A stretch of DNA of 64,000 nucleotides from Rhizobium sp. R711 (GCF_002211365.1 NZ_LOKZ01000012.1:310001-374000); one strand, 5' to 3'; shown: positions 17,181 through 27,824, numbered from the stretch's first letter. Program-made: numbers and translations. The notes: a model not told the origin generated them from the sequence alone.

Positions 17181-17999
17181 ATGCGCATGACGAAATTTTT
17201 GCTGGCAGCTGCTGCCGCCTGCATTCTCCACGCAGTTCCTGCAGCAGCCAAGGCAGCCCAGTGCGGCAACAACGGCGCTGGTTTCGAGGCCTGGGTTGGC
17301 GAATTCAAGCAAGAGGCGGCCGCAAACGGTGTCAGCCCCTCCGTTCTCGATCGCGCATTTGCAAACGTCTCTTACAACAGACCGACGATTGCTGCCGACC
17401 GCGGCCAGAAGAGCTTCAAGCTTTCCTTTGATGCCTTCATGCAGAAGCGCGGTGGTGCGGCGATCATTTCGCGCGGCAAGAATATGAAGCGTGCCAATGC
17501 TGCTCTCTTTGCGTCGATTGAACGCCGTTTCGGCGTACCGGCTGGTCCGCTGATCGCGATTTGGGGCATGGAGACCGGATTCGGCAGCTATATGGGCAAT
17601 CAGCATACGCTGTCGGCGGTGTCGACCCTCGCCTACGACTGCCGACGTTCCGACTACTTTACCGATCAGCTTTATGCGGCATTGCAGCTTGTCTCGGAGG
17701 GTTACCTCAATCCGCAGGCGCGCGGTGCGGCCCATGGTGAGATCGGACAGACGCAGTTCCTGCCGCGCAATGTCGTGCGCTTCGGCGCCGATGGCGATGG
17801 CGACGGCCGCGTCGATATGGTCGGCTCGCGCGCTGACGCGCTCGCCTCGACTGCCAATTTCCTGAAAGGCCATGGCTGGCAGGCCGATGCCGGCTATCAG
17901 CCCGGCGAACCCAACTTCGCAGCGATCGCCGGCTGGAACGCGGCGACGGTCTATCAGCAGGCCATCGCTTACATCGGCCAGCAGATCGACGGAAACTAA
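17181..17999 (+). CDS. Lytic murein transglycosylase, MltB/SLT_2 family
   Basis: Periplasmic peptidoglycan-cleaving enzyme that forms 1,6-anhydro-muropeptides. It has 272 residues from the ATG at 17181; an upstream frame start at 17142 would spoil the signal peptide. A Sec signal peptide is clear (MRMTKFLLAAAAACILHAV, with cleavage probably near AKA at about 25), and no lipobox is present, so the enzyme should be soluble. The SLT_2 domain fills the rest: the catalytic glutamate is E131 in WGMETGFGSYMG, followed by the family motif GEIGQTQFLP and a calcium-like acidic loop GADGDGDGRVD. C-terminal peptidoglycan-binding repeats found in some relatives are absent. A possible CtrA box lies upstream. 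Confidence 0.92.
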   Translation: MRMTKFLLAAAAACILHAVPAAAKAAQCGNNGAGFEAWVGEFKQEAAANGVSPSVLDRAFANVSYNRPTIAADRGQKSFKLSFDAFMQKRGGAAIISRGKNMKRANAALFASIERRFGVPAGPLIAIWGMETGFGSYMGNQHTLSAVSTLAYDCRRSDYFTDQLYAALQLVSEGYLNPQARGAAHGEIGQTQFLPRNVVRFGADGDGDGRVDMVGSRADALASTANFLKGHGWQADAGYQPGEPNFAAIAGWNAATVYQQAIAYIGQQIDGN

Positions 18000-18022
18000 G
18001 AATAAGTCAGCGCAAACCACGA

Positions 18023-18052
18023 GCGCCGAACCGAGGTTCGGCGCGCTTTTTG
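18023..18052 (+). terminator. Rho-independent terminator after the lytic transglycosylase gene
   Basis: Stem GCGCCGAAC (18023-18031), loop CGAG, stem GTTCGGCGC (18036-18044), then GCTTTTTG. It separates convergent genes. Confidence 0.85.
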
Positions 18053-18062
18053 TTTGGTTAAT

Positions 18063-18704
18063 TTAGATTTCTGGACGAATGAAGTCGCGGGTCTCGGCGT
18101 CCATGACCCACAGTTCTCCCGTCGAAATATCGAACCAGGCACCGTGAAGTGCAATCTTGCCGGCGTCTTCCAGGGCCTTGATGTCCGGAAACGTCCGGAG
18201 GTTCTCGATCGAATTGCGGATCGAGACACGCTCGAGGGCGGTTTGGCGCTCGGCGGGAGTCATCACGTCATTGGCGCCGATCTGCTCCGCCGCCGGCCTG
18301 ACGAGCGACATCCAGCGCCCGATAAAGTCGCCAGGCGATAGCGGCTCGGCGCTCGGATCGAGCGCTGCCCTGATGCCACCACAGCGCCCATGGCCCATGA
18401 CAACGATATCCGTAACCTTCAGAGCCTGAACCGCGAATTCCAGCGCGGCTGAGGTCGCATGGAAATGGCCATCCGGCTCGTAAGGCGGCACCATGTTGGC
18501 GACATTGCGGATAACGAATAGTTCGCCGGGACCCGCATCAAAGATCAACTCGGGCGCAGCACGTGAGTCCGAACAGGCGATCACCAGCGTGCTTGGGTTC
18601 TGGCCGTGTTCAGCCAGCGCTTTATAGCGATCACGGGCGTCCACATAACGCCCATTCATAAAGTTGCGATAACCGTCAAGAAGGATGTTTGGAAAACGCT
18701 GCAT
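18063..18704 (-). CDS. Beta-class carbonic anhydrase
   Basis: Zinc enzyme interconverting CO2 and bicarbonate, supplying bicarbonate to carboxylases at ambient CO2. The product has 213 residues, typical for the bacterial beta class. The zinc-site residues are visible: C44 with D46 and R48 in ACSDSR, then H104 and C107 in GHGRCGG. No signal peptide is present, so it is cytoplasmic. The gene runs toward the lytic transglycosylase gene and is separated from pdxY, also on the minus strand, by 70 bases, so the two may share a transcript. Confidence 0.95.
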   Translation of the reverse strand: MQRFPNILLDGYRNFMNGRYVDARDRYKALAEHGQNPSTLVIACSDSRAAPELIFDAGPGELFVIRNVANMVPPYEPDGHFHATSAALEFAVQALKVTDIVVMGHGRCGGIRAALDPSAEPLSPGDFIGRWMSLVRPAAEQIGANDVMTPAERQTALERVSIRNSIENLRTFPDIKALEDAGKIALHGAWFDISTGELWVMDAETRDFIRPEI

Positions 18705-18774
18705 GATCTTCGATTACAGCCTGCGCCAAACAAGATCAATATCGCACTGCAAGATCGCGAGCGTAGTCGTGGTG

Positions 18775-19650
18775 TCAGCCCTTGCGCCTTTGCACGGGAT
18801 GCATCAGGCGCCGCATCTGCACCATCGCCATGGGCGTTGCGAGGCTTGACGCGTCGCTTGCCAGCGTCAATTCGTCACTCCCTCGCTTCACGGCGCGGGC
18901 AAGCACCTCGTAGACACTTGCCGTTGCAAGCTGAAGCGCCTTCTCGTCCTCCATGCCGGAAAGAAGCCGCGACAGAAACAGCGCGGCGAGAAGATCACCG
19001 AGGCCATTTGGCGGTTTATCGATAAGGCGGTGTTCCGCCAGCAGCGCATGTCGCCCTGTGAGGTAAAGATTCCCCGTGCCTCCTGCCATCATCGGTACGG
19101 CTGAGGTCACCAGCATACGTGACGGCCCCAGCGATAGGGCCGCTTCCATTATCGAGGTATTGTCTTCAAGGGGCGCGCCAGCGAGCCAGGCGAGCTCATA
19201 TCGATTAGGCGTCGCAAGCGAAGCGAGGGGTATCAGATGATCCCTGATTGCCTCGGCCGTTGCCTGCGGGACGTAAAGGCCACCCAGATCCCCCATAACC
19301 GGATCGCAAACGTAAAGCAGCTCTGGCTTCTGCTCGCGCAAAGCCGTCACGAGGCGGGCAACCGAGCGCGCTTGCGCGGCATTGCCGAAATACCCCGATA
19401 GAACAGCCTTCACCTCGCCAATCCAAGGCGCGCGAATGAGATCGTCGATCGCCGCGTCGAAATCGGCTTCGGCAAACGCGAGCCGTGTAGACCGGCCATG
19501 GCCGGGGTGCCACGGCAGCACGATCGTCGGCAGCGCCCAAACCTGATGACCGAGGGTCTCTAGCGCAAAGACCGCCGCACGGTTTCCGACGGACCCGCGC
19601 ACAACGTGGCTGGAGATAACAATGACGGTTCCTGCGGCATTATCTGACAT
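18775..19650 (-). CDS. pdxY: Pyridoxal/pyridoxamine kinase PdxY
   Basis: ATP-dependent kinase of the ribokinase-like fold that phosphorylates pyridoxal and related B6 vitamers in the salvage pathway to PLP. It has 291 residues, the normal size for PdxY. The opening ISSHVVRGSVGNRA matches the substrate-binding start of the family. Two further family segments are visible: YVCDPVMGD, and PNRYELAWLAG with the GLGDLLAALF anion-hole region near the C-terminus (PPNGLGDLLAA). In this family the catalytic residue is an Asp in a GTGD-like motif; here the motif reads NGLGD. PdxK-type assignment is possible but less likely. It lies 70 bases upstream of the carbonic anhydrase gene. Confidence 0.9.
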   Translation of the reverse strand: MSDNAAGTVIVISSHVVRGSVGNRAAVFALETLGHQVWALPTIVLPWHPGHGRSTRLAFAEADFDAAIDDLIRAPWIGEVKAVLSGYFGNAAQARSVARLVTALREQKPELLYVCDPVMGDLGGLYVPQATAEAIRDHLIPLASLATPNRYELAWLAGAPLEDNTSIMEAALSLGPSRMLVTSAVPMMAGGTGNLYLTGRHALLAEHRLIDKPPNGLGDLLAALFLSRLLSGMEDEKALQLATASVYEVLARAVKRGSDELTLASDASSLATPMAMVQMRRLMHPVQRRKG

Positions 19651-19904
19651 GATGCTCTACTCGGCCTTCGATGCCCGTTGATCTCCTTTTTGCATCTCCA
19701 CTGTCAACTGCTCTTCACGCAGACATGAAAGCGTCGGCTGCAAGAAATTCAGAAATCTGTACGACGAAGCAAAATCTTTCGAAAATTTGCGTCCCGATGG
19801 CCAAAAACGCATGAAAGCTGCCTCGCAAAGCGCTCTTTTAGAGATTCTTTCGTCAAATCTTCTGCTAACTTGCGCCAAATCGAGGAGATGAGGGAGTATC
19901 TGAG

Positions 19905-22900
19905 ATGGCCGGTCGAAACAATCCGAAGCGAGAAAAACAGCTCGAGAGCGCAACCAAAATCGCGGCCGCAACCGGGGAGACCTTCCTCGATCCCGAGTTC
20001 CTGTTCGGGCGCGCCAGCGGCGACGACCTGGAACGCTACACACCGGAGATGCTGGCGCTTTCCGCCGCGCATTCAGCGAAAGAACTTGCAGCCTGGGCAG
20101 GCAATTCGGCGCGCATCACCATCGACACCATCCCTGACGTGGAGCCTGACGGCGTTGCCGTGTCCATTCTTTCGGTCACCGACCACAACATGCCGTTCTT
20201 GTATGAATCGGTGATGGGAGAGGTCACCAGCAGCTATCGCGACCTCTATATGGCCGTGCATCCGATCCTTGTGATGGAGGACGGCAAAGCGCCGGAACTT
20301 TATTCTGCCGACCTCCCGAGTGAGCCGGCCAATCGCGTCAGCCATATTCAGCTGCACCTTGCACCGCTGACGACGGCCCAGGCAGCCGACCTCGTCAAAC
20401 GGGTGAAGACCGTGGTCGAACAGGTGCGCGTGACGGTTTCCGACTGGAAGCCGATGCTCGATAAGCTCGGAACGGTCATTGACGAGCTTTCCGCCTACAA
20501 TGCCAGCCGCAGGAAAGCGGAACGGGATGAAGCGCTCGCCTTCCTGACGTGGCTGCGCGATGCAAACTTTACTTTCCTCGGGATGCGCGAGTACGTCTAC
20601 TCGGGCAGAGGCGCGAACGCGAAGGTAGAGCGTGACAAGGGCACCGGTCTCGGCATCCTTTCAAACCCCGACGTGCTCGTTTTGCGCACCGGCAAGGATG
20701 CCGTAACGACGACACCTGAAATTCTGGCATTCCTCGATGGACCGGATTTTCTGATTGTCACCAAAGCGAACGTGAAATCGATCGTCCATCGCCGCGCCTA
20801 TATGGACTATGTCGGCGTGAAGCGCTTTGATGCCGACGGGAATGTTACCGGCGAACTGCGCATTGTCGGTCTCTTCACTTCAACCGCCTATACGTCTCTC
20901 GCCAGCGATATCCCTCTACTTCGCTCCAAGATCGAGCGGGTGAAGGAACATTTCGGCTTCGACCCGATGAGTCACTCGGGCCGTATGCTCGACAACACGC
21001 TGGAATCCTACCCGCGCGACGACCTTTTCCAGATCGACACGACGCTTCTGGCGAGCTTTGCCGAGCAGATCAATGATCTGGCCGACCGGCCGCGTGTGCG
21101 CGCGCTGCCACGCATCGATCACTTTGACCGCTTCGTTTCAGTGATCGTTTATGTGCCGCGCGAAGAATACGACTCGATCGTGCGAGAAAAGATCGGAACT
21201 CATCTGAAAACGGTCTATGACGGCCGCGTCTCGGCTTATTACCCGGCCTTTCCTGAAGGCGGCGTTGCCCGCGTCCATTTCATCATCGGCCGGTCCGGTG
21301 GCAAAACCCCGCGTGTGCCACAGGCAAAGCTGGAAGAGGCAATTCGTGCCATCACCGCGCGCTGGGATGACCGCTTCGAGGCTCTGGCTGGACCCAAGGC
21401 TCCCCAGTTGCGCGTGAGCCACGCCTTCCAGGATCTCTTCCCGCCGGAAGAAACCTTTTACGATCTCGAGGATATCGCCGCTTGCGCAGCCGGAGAACCA
21501 ATCCGCATTGCGTTCTACACGCGAGAAAAAGACGGCGTTGAGCTGCTTTGCCTGAAGATTTTCCATTCCGGCGGCCAGCTCGCTTTGTCTCGCCGCGTGC
21601 CATTGCTCGAGAACCTCGGCTTTAACGTCATCAGCGAGGGAACATTCGACATCGATGTAACCCTCCACGGTGGCCCCGAAACACTGGTGGTGCTGCATGA
21701 TATGGAACTCGAGCCTCGCGGAGGCATTCAAATTGACCTCCATCGTCATGGAGAGATGTTGGAAGAAGCGTTCCTCGCAGCGTTCAGCGGCGTGATCGAC
21801 AATGACAACTTCAACCGCTTGATCATCTCGGCGGGTCTGACTGCGCGTGAAACCAGCGTCCTTCGTGCCTATGCACGCTATCTACGGCAGGCCGGCATTC
21901 CATACTCACTGGACTATATCGCTACGACGCTCGACAAGTATCCGGTCATCGCGGCGATGATCTTCCGGCTGTTCTACGACGCGCTCGATCCGAAATTTTC
22001 TGAGAAGGCGCGGATCAAGAAGGCGACCGAACATCACCAAAGGATCGAGAAGGCTCTCTCCGATGTGCCAAGTCTCGACGACGATCGAATTCTGCGCCGC
22101 TACGTCAACGTCGTCGATGCGACACTGCGAACCAACTACTTCCAGCGCAATCAAGACGGCTCGCCGAGGGCTATGCTGGCCTTCAAGCTCGATCCGCATC
22201 AGGTGGACGGATTGCCCGAACCGCGACCCTTCCGCGAGATGTTCGTCTATGGCGTCGAAGTCGAAGGCGTGCACCTGCGCTTCGGCAAGGTGGCGCGTGG
22301 CGGTCTGCGGTGGTCGGACCGTGCGGAAGACTATCGAACCGAAGTGCTGGGGCTTGTGAAAGCACAACAGGTCAAGAACGCGGTGATCGTGCCGGTTGGC
22401 GCGAAGGGCGGCTTTTATCCAAAGAAACTCCCGGTCGGCGGCAGCCGCGACGAGATCTTCAACGCCGGCCGTGAAGCTTACAAGACGTATATCCGTACGC
22501 TGCTGTCCATTACCGACAACATCAGTGGCGCCGATATCTTGCCGCCGAAGGACACGGTCAGGCTTGACGGCGACGACCCCTATTTCGTCGTGGCCGCCGA
22601 CAAGGGCACCGCTACCTTCTCGGACACCGCCAACGCGCTAGCTCAGGAGGCTGGCTTCTGGCTGGACGATGCGTTCGCTTCGGGCGGCTCGGCCGGCTAC
22701 GATCACAAGAAGATGGGCATCACCGCCCGCGGCGCCTGGGAAACGGTAAAGCGCCACTTCCGTGAAATGGACATCGACATCCAGACGACGCCCTTCACCG
22801 TTGCCGGCGTTGGCGACATGTCCGGCGATGTATTCGGCAACGGCATGTTGTTGTCGCCAAAGATCCGGCTGATCGCCGCGTTCGACCACCGCGACATTTT

Positions 22901-24680
22901 CATCGATCCGGATCCGGATATGGCGAAGACGCTCGCAGAACGGCAGCGACTCTTCAACCTGGCGCGGTCGAGCTGGCAGGATTTCGACAAGAGCGTTCTT
23001 TCGAAGGGCGCCATGATCATTTCCCGATCGGCAAAGTCCGTCACATTAACGCCGGAAGCGGTGGCTGCGATCGGTATCGACAAGACGGTAGCAACACCAT
23101 TTGAGATCATGACGGCTATTCTGAAGAGCCCGGTTGATCTGCTGTGGTTCGGCGGGATCGGCACCTACGTCAAAGCGCCGTCGGAAACCGACGCCGAGGT
23201 CGGCGACCGTGCCAACGACCCCATTCGTGTTGCGGCGGAAGATGTGCGTGCCAAGGTGATCGGCGAGGGCGCAAATCTTGGCGTCACGCAGAAGGGCCGC
23301 ATCGCCTACGGCCTGAGAGGCGGACGCTGCAATTCCGACGCGATCGACAATTCGGCCGGCGTCAACACGTCGGACGTCGAGGTCAACATCAAGATCGCGC
23401 TTGCCGCTGCAATGCATGACAATCGCCTCACGCGGGCAAAGCGCGACCAGCTCCTCGCATCGATGACGGACGAGGTCGCGAAGCTTGTGCTCAGGAACAA
23501 CTATTTGCAATCCCTGGCGATTTCGCTGACGGAGCACAAAGGCACGGCCAACGGGCTGGAACTTGCGCGCCTTATGACGGTACTGGAAGGTGCCAAGCAA
23601 CTGAACCGCAAGGTTGAAACGCTTCCTGACGATACTGTCCTTGCTGAGCGCTATGCGGCAGGCAGGCCACTGACCCGACCCGAGATCGGCGTTCTGCTTT
23701 CCTATGCCAAGATCGTGCTGTTCGATGCCCTGGCCGCCAGCGATTTGCCCGATGATCCATATTTCAATACAACGCTTTCGAACTACTTCCCTGCAAAAAT
23801 GCGCAAGACGAACGCGTCCGACATCGATTCCCATCGTCTGAAACGCGAGATCATTGCGACCGTACTCGCCAACGAAGCGATCAATCGTGGCGGCCCCGGC
23901 TTCGCCGTCAGCATGATGGATGCCACCGCGGCATCCGCGCCGGAAGTTGTTCGAGCTGCGATCATAGCCCGTGACGGTTTCGATCTCGGGCGGCTCTGGA
24001 CCGAAACGGATGCCTTGGATGGCAAGATCGGCGGCCAGATGCAGAACCGCATCTACGAGGAGATCAGCCACACCTTCACGGTGTTGACGCGTCTGCTTCT
24101 GAAGACACAGATGGCCAAGGGCGATATGGCGGCTACGATCGAGGGGCTCCAGACAGCCTTGAAGAAGCTCAAGCCGATCTTCGCCAGCCATACAGTGCCC
24201 GAGCTCGAGGCACGCCAGCAGGAGTATCGCGAGGCCGGTGTGCCCGATAAGCTGGCCGCCGAGATTTCTGGGCTGCTCGGCTTTGCGCTCGTGCCTGAGA
24301 TCATGCAGATCGCCGAGCGCACAGGCGAACCGCTGGCGCGCGCGGCGGAAAGCTATTTTGCCGTCTCCCAGACCTTCCGGATCGGGCGCTTGCTTGCCGC
24401 CGGCTCACGGATCATCACAGCTGACCATTACGAGAACCTGGCGCTGGCCCGCAGTATCGACCAGATCGCCAGCGCGCGACGCGACATCGTCATTTCGGCA
24501 CTTGCCAACCACGGGAAGGATAAGCTTCCAGTCCAAGCTTGGCATGCCGGCGATCGCATCAGGATCAACCGGATAGCAGAAGAACTGTCCGGGCTGAGCG
24601 ACAGCGGCGACCCGAACCTTGCCCGCATCACCGTGGCTGCTGGCCTGTTGAGCGATCTTGCGCGCGACGGGGCGAGGTGA
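19905..24680 (+). CDS. gdhB: NAD-specific glutamate dehydrogenase, large (180 kDa) type
   Basis: Cytoplasmic homo-oligomeric enzyme that oxidatively deaminates glutamate to 2-oxoglutarate and ammonia with NAD, acting mainly in amino-acid catabolism. At 1,591 residues it matches the large bacterial class (Bac_GDH), which has long regulatory N- and C-terminal extensions around the core. The catalytic core is recognisable from GGLRWSDRAEDYRTEV near residue 800, through AKGGFYPKKLPVGG, to the NAD-domain sequence IGEGANLGVTQKGR near 1120. The start at 19905 is preceded by GAGGGAG within 20 bases. The 250-base gap upstream shows no regulator gene. The MFS transporter gene follows by 30 bases and may be co-transcribed. 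Confidence 0.96.
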   Translation: MAGRNNPKREKQLESATKIAAATGETFLDPEFLFGRASGDDLERYTPEMLALSAAHSAKELAAWAGNSARITIDTIPDVEPDGVAVSILSVTDHNMPFLYESVMGEVTSSYRDLYMAVHPILVMEDGKAPELYSADLPSEPANRVSHIQLHLAPLTTAQAADLVKRVKTVVEQVRVTVSDWKPMLDKLGTVIDELSAYNASRRKAERDEALAFLTWLRDANFTFLGMREYVYSGRGANAKVERDKGTGLGILSNPDVLVLRTGKDAVTTTPEILAFLDGPDFLIVTKANVKSIVHRRAYMDYVGVKRFDADGNVTGELRIVGLFTSTAYTSLASDIPLLRSKIERVKEHFGFDPMSHSGRMLDNTLESYPRDDLFQIDTTLLASFAEQINDLADRPRVRALPRIDHFDRFVSVIVYVPREEYDSIVREKIGTHLKTVYDGRVSAYYPAFPEGGVARVHFIIGRSGGKTPRVPQAKLEEAIRAITARWDDRFEALAGPKAPQLRVSHAFQDLFPPEETFYDLEDIAACAAGEPIRIAFYTREKDGVELLCLKIFHSGGQLALSRRVPLLENLGFNVISEGTFDIDVTLHGGPETLVVLHDMELEPRGGIQIDLHRHGEMLEEAFLAAFSGVIDNDNFNRLIISAGLTARETSVLRAYARYLRQAGIPYSLDYIATTLDKYPVIAAMIFRLFYDALDPKFSEKARIKKATEHHQRIEKALSDVPSLDDDRILRRYVNVVDATLRTNYFQRNQDGSPRAMLAFKLDPHQVDGLPEPRPFREMFVYGVEVEGVHLRFGKVARGGLRWSDRAEDYRTEVLGLVKAQQVKNAVIVPVGAKGGFYPKKLPVGGSRDEIFNAGREAYKTYIRTLLSITDNISGADILPPKDTVRLDGDDPYFVVAADKGTATFSDTANALAQEAGFWLDDAFASGGSAGYDHKKMGITARGAWETVKRHFREMDIDIQTTPFTVAGVGDMSGDVFGNGMLLSPKIRLIAAFDHRDIFIDPDPDMAKTLAERQRLFNLARSSWQDFDKSVLSKGAMIISRSAKSVTLTPEAVAAIGIDKTVATPFEIMTAILKSPVDLLWFGGIGTYVKAPSETDAEVGDRANDPIRVAAEDVRAKVIGEGANLGVTQKGRIAYGLRGGRCNSDAIDNSAGVNTSDVEVNIKIALAAAMHDNRLTRAKRDQLLASMTDEVAKLVLRNNYLQSLAISLTEHKGTANGLELARLMTVLEGAKQLNRKVETLPDDTVLAERYAAGRPLTRPEIGVLLSYAKIVLFDALAASDLPDDPYFNTTLSNYFPAKMRKTNASDIDSHRLKREIIATVLANEAINRGGPGFAVSMMDATAASAPEVVRAAIIARDGFDLGRLWTETDALDGKIGGQMQNRIYEEISHTFTVLTRLLLKTQMAKGDMAATIEGLQTALKKLKPIFASHTVPELEARQQEYREAGVPDKLAAEISGLLGFALVPEIMQIAERTGEPLARAAESYFAVSQTFRIGRLLAAGSRIITADHYENLALARSIDQIASARRDIVISALANHGKDKLPVQAWHAGDRIRINRIAEELSGLSDSGDPNLARITVAAGLLSDLARDGAR

Positions 24681-24710
24681 GACAGTTCCGCTCGGAATCA
24701 GGAGCGGATT

Positions 24711-26096
24711 GTGAATCGCATCGACTGGACGGGAACGCAGCCGGCTAGGGCATCGGAGAAGGGCATCTGGGGCTGGATGCTCTTCGACTGGGCAGCCCAG
24801 CCATTCTTCACTGTTGTGACGACCTTCATCTTCGGCCCGTACTTCGTGTCGCGTCTGACGGCCGATCCGGTCTCCGCCCAGGCAATGTGGAGCAACATGG
24901 CGACGATCTCCTCGGTGATCATCGCCATCTTGTCGCCCGTCCTCGGTTCGATCGCCGATCAGTCCGGCGCCCGAAAGCCCTGGATCGCTTTCTTTGCGAT
25001 CATCAAGATTGCGAGCCTCTTCGGCCTCTGGTTTGCGGCCCCTGGTTCGCCGCTGATCTATCCCATGATCTTCATGATCCTGGCTTCGATCGCGGCCGAG
25101 TTCTCTATCGTCTTCAACGATTCCATGATGCCGCGGCTCGTCAGCAAGGACGAGGTCGGAAAATTATCCAATACGGCTTGGGGCCTCGGCTATCTCGGCG
25201 GGATGATTGTCCTGATCGCGGTAGTGGTCTTGCTCGCCGGCAATCTCGAATCCGGCAAAACAATTCTCGGTCTTGAGCCTCTGTTCGGTCTCGATGCGCA
25301 CCAGGGAGAGGATGCCCGCATCACGGGGCCGATTTCGGCCGTCTGGTACCTGATCTTTATTCTCCCGATGTTCTTTTTTACGCCCGACATCAGCAAGGGG
25401 CTCCCGTTCGGTGCCGCGGTGCGGACCGGCTTTACCGAGTTGAAAAGCACGCTTGGCGAGCTCAAGCAACGCCATGGCATTCTTCGCTTCCTGATCGCGC
25501 GGATGATCTATCAGGATGGCGTCAACGGACTACTGATCCTCGGCGGCGCTTTTGCCGCCGGAATGTTTGGATGGGCGACGATCGAGATAGGGATCTACGG
25601 AATTATACTCAACGTCGTTGCGATCTTCGGCTGCATCATTGCCGGTCGCGTTGATCGGCGCATAGGCTCCAAATCAACGATCGTCATCAGCCTGACGATG
25701 TTGCTGCTCGCCACCATCGGCATAGTGTCGACTGGGCCTGGATACACACTCTTTGGCCTGCTTGAGCTGCCAACCGCCGATTCCGGCGGCCTTTTCGGGA
25801 CGGCAGCCGAGAAAGCCTATATTGCCTATGGCCTGTTGATCGGACTCGCCTTCGGCCCCGTGCAGGCCTCGTCCCGCTCCTACCTCGCACGCAGCGTAAG
25901 CCTGCACGAGGCAGGCCGTTATTTTGGCATCTATGCGCTTTCAGGGCGCGCTACGAGCTTCATGGCGACGCTGTTCTTTTCCGTCGTGACCTATGTGACC
26001 GGCTCGTCACGGCTTGGAATGGCAACACTCGTACTTTTCCTCGCTGCAGGACTGATCCTACTTGTCCGTACGCCCTATCCCGCGGACAGGGCGTAA
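24711..26096 (+). CDS. MFS transporter, UMF1 (Atg22-like) family
   Basis: Integral membrane transporter of 461 residues with about twelve hydrophobic helices. The N-terminal sequence WGWMLFDWAAQPFFTVVTTF, with its WMLFDWA core, is diagnostic of the UMF1/BtlA branch of the major facilitator superfamily, relatives of yeast vacuolar amino-acid exporter Atg22. The start is GTG at 24711, supported by CAGGAGCGG 5-8 bases upstream. It lies 30 bases after the glutamate dehydrogenase gene, so export of amino acids or a nitrogenous product is an attractive but unproven idea. It converges with purH, with only 16 bases between the stops and no clear terminator. Confidence 0.88.
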   Translation: MNRIDWTGTQPARASEKGIWGWMLFDWAAQPFFTVVTTFIFGPYFVSRLTADPVSAQAMWSNMATISSVIIAILSPVLGSIADQSGARKPWIAFFAIIKIASLFGLWFAAPGSPLIYPMIFMILASIAAEFSIVFNDSMMPRLVSKDEVGKLSNTAWGLGYLGGMIVLIAVVVLLAGNLESGKTILGLEPLFGLDAHQGEDARITGPISAVWYLIFILPMFFFTPDISKGLPFGAAVRTGFTELKSTLGELKQRHGILRFLIARMIYQDGVNGLLILGGAFAAGMFGWATIEIGIYGIILNVVAIFGCIIAGRVDRRIGSKSTIVISLTMLLLATIGIVSTGPGYTLFGLLELPTADSGGLFGTAAEKAYIAYGLLIGLAFGPVQASSRSYLARSVSLHEAGRYFGIYALSGRATSFMATLFFSVVTYVTGSSRLGMATLVLFLAAGLILLVRTPYPADRA

Positions 26097-26112
26097 CGGA
26101 AGAGGCCACCGG

Positions 26113-27729
26113 TTAGTGGCGGAAGTGCCGCATACCCGTAAAGACCATCGCGACATTGTGCTCGTTGGCGGCGTCGATCACTTCCTGGTCGCGCATCGAT
26201 CCACCCGGCTGGATAACCGCCGTCGCACCGGCTGCAATCATCGACAACAAGCCGTCGGCAAAGGGCAGGAAGGCTTCCGAGGCCACGGCCGAGCCGCGCG
26301 TCAACGGTTCTACGAGCCCGAGAGCTCTGGCCGCTTCCTCGGCCTTCAGGCCGGCGATACGGGCAGAATCCACACGACTCATCTGGCCTGCGCCAATGCC
26401 GGCTGTCTGTCCATCCTTGGCATAGACCACGGCGTTCGACTTGACATGCTTGGCAACCTTGAAGGCAAATTTCATGTCTTCGAGTTCCTGCTGGGTCGGC
26501 GCACGCTTGGTAACCACCTTCAGTTCAAGATCCTCGACCATGCCGTTGTCGCGGCTCTGCACGAGCAGGCCACCGGAGACGGTTTTCGCCGTCAGACCAG
26601 CAGAGCGCGGATCCGGCAGGCCGCCTGCAGTCAGTAACCGAAGGTTTGCCTTGCGTGCAACAATGGCTTTCGCCTCCTCGGTGACGTCGGGCGCGATGAT
26701 GACTTCGGTAAAGAGCTTGATGATCTCTTCAGCGGTTTGCGCATCAAGCGTCTGGTTGAGCGCAATGATGCCCCCGAAGGCGGAGACGGAATCGCAGGCA
26801 AGCGCGCGCTTGTAAGCGTCGAGCAGGCTGGAACCCGTCGCCACGCCACAGGGATTTGCGTGCTTGATGATCGCGCAGGCCGCCGACTTCTCCGGTAGGA
26901 ACTCGGCAACGAGCTCATAGGCCGCATCGGTGTCGTTGATGTTGTTGTAGGAGAGTTGCTTGCCCTGAAGCAGTGACGCGGTGGCAACGCCGGGACGACG
27001 GTCGCCTGTCACATAGAATGCCGCCTTCTGATGCGGATTCTCGCCGTAGCGCATCTCCTCCTTGAGCACACCGCCAATGACGCGATGACGCGGGGTGTCG
27101 ATCGAAAGAGCCTCGGCAAACCAGTTGGAGATCATGGCGTCGTAAGCTGCCGTGCGAGCGAAGGCCTTGGCTGCCATCCGCTGGCGGAATGCGTAAGCGG
27201 TCTGGCCGGCATTCGAAGCGATCTGCTCGAGCAGTTCGGAATAGTCCGCTGGATCGGTCAGGATCGTTACGTAGGCGTGGTTCTTGGCCGATGCGCGGAT
27301 CATCGCCGGACCGCCGATATCGATATTCTCGACGGTTGTCGGATAGTCACCGCCCGCAGCACGGACGTCCTCGAATGGATAGAGATTGATGACAGCAAGG
27401 TCGATACCCTCGATACCGTGCGCCTTCATCGCCGCCTGGTGTTCCGCATCATCGCGGATGGCAAGTAGGCCGCCATGCACTTTCGGGTGCAGGGTCTTCA
27501 CTCGACCATCCATGATCTCAGGAAAACCTGTAACGTCGGAAACATCGGTCACGGCAAGTCCGGCCGCCGCAATTGCCTTATGAGTGCCGCCCGTTGATAG
27601 GAGGCGAACGCCTTTGTCGACAAGCGCACGCGCGAGTTCGACGATACCAGTTTTGTCCGATACCGAAAGCAACGCGGTCTTGACGGCGACCTTGTCGGGT
27701 GCGGGAATTTTCTTGGAAACAACGGCCAT
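26113..27729 (-). CDS. purH: Bifunctional AICAR transformylase / IMP cyclohydrolase
   Basis: Carries out the last two steps of de novo purine synthesis, AICAR to FAICAR (10-formyl-THF) and FAICAR to IMP. At 538 residues it is normal for PurH. The N-terminal methylglyoxal-synthase-like cyclohydrolase domain is at about 17-160 ([26 protein letters not shown]). The transformylase domain follows, with the catalytic KHANPCGVA segment in its middle part. A good ribosome site (GGAGAAG) precedes the ATG. It is the last gene of a minus-strand run rsmB, heparinase-family gene, purH, with 95 bases separating it from the heparinase-family gene. Confidence 0.97.
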   Translation of the reverse strand: MAVVSKKIPAPDKVAVKTALLSVSDKTGIVELARALVDKGVRLLSTGGTHKAIAAAGLAVTDVSDVTGFPEIMDGRVKTLHPKVHGGLLAIRDDAEHQAAMKAHGIEGIDLAVINLYPFEDVRAAGGDYPTTVENIDIGGPAMIRASAKNHAYVTILTDPADYSELLEQIASNAGQTAYAFRQRMAAKAFARTAAYDAMISNWFAEALSIDTPRHRVIGGVLKEEMRYGENPHQKAAFYVTGDRRPGVATASLLQGKQLSYNNINDTDAAYELVAEFLPEKSAACAIIKHANPCGVATGSSLLDAYKRALACDSVSAFGGIIALNQTLDAQTAEEIIKLFTEVIIAPDVTEEAKAIVARKANLRLLTAGGLPDPRSAGLTAKTVSGGLLVQSRDNGMVEDLELKVVTKRAPTQQELEDMKFAFKVAKHVKSNAVVYAKDGQTAGIGAGQMSRVDSARIAGLKAEEAARALGLVEPLTRGSAVASEAFLPFADGLLSMIAAGATAVIQPGGSMRDQEVIDAANEHNVAMVFTGMRHFRH

Positions 27730-27824
27730 GAGGCTTCTCCATTTGGTTTTCAGGAGATATCCGGCGAGGGATAAGCGGATGATGGCGCCGCGTTAGCACA
27801 GCTTTGCGCCCGCGGAAACAGTCG

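Noticed and set aside
23046..24191. 381-codon minus-strand frame opposite the glutamate dehydrogenase gene
   Set aside because: Shadow of the GDH gene by the same reasoning.
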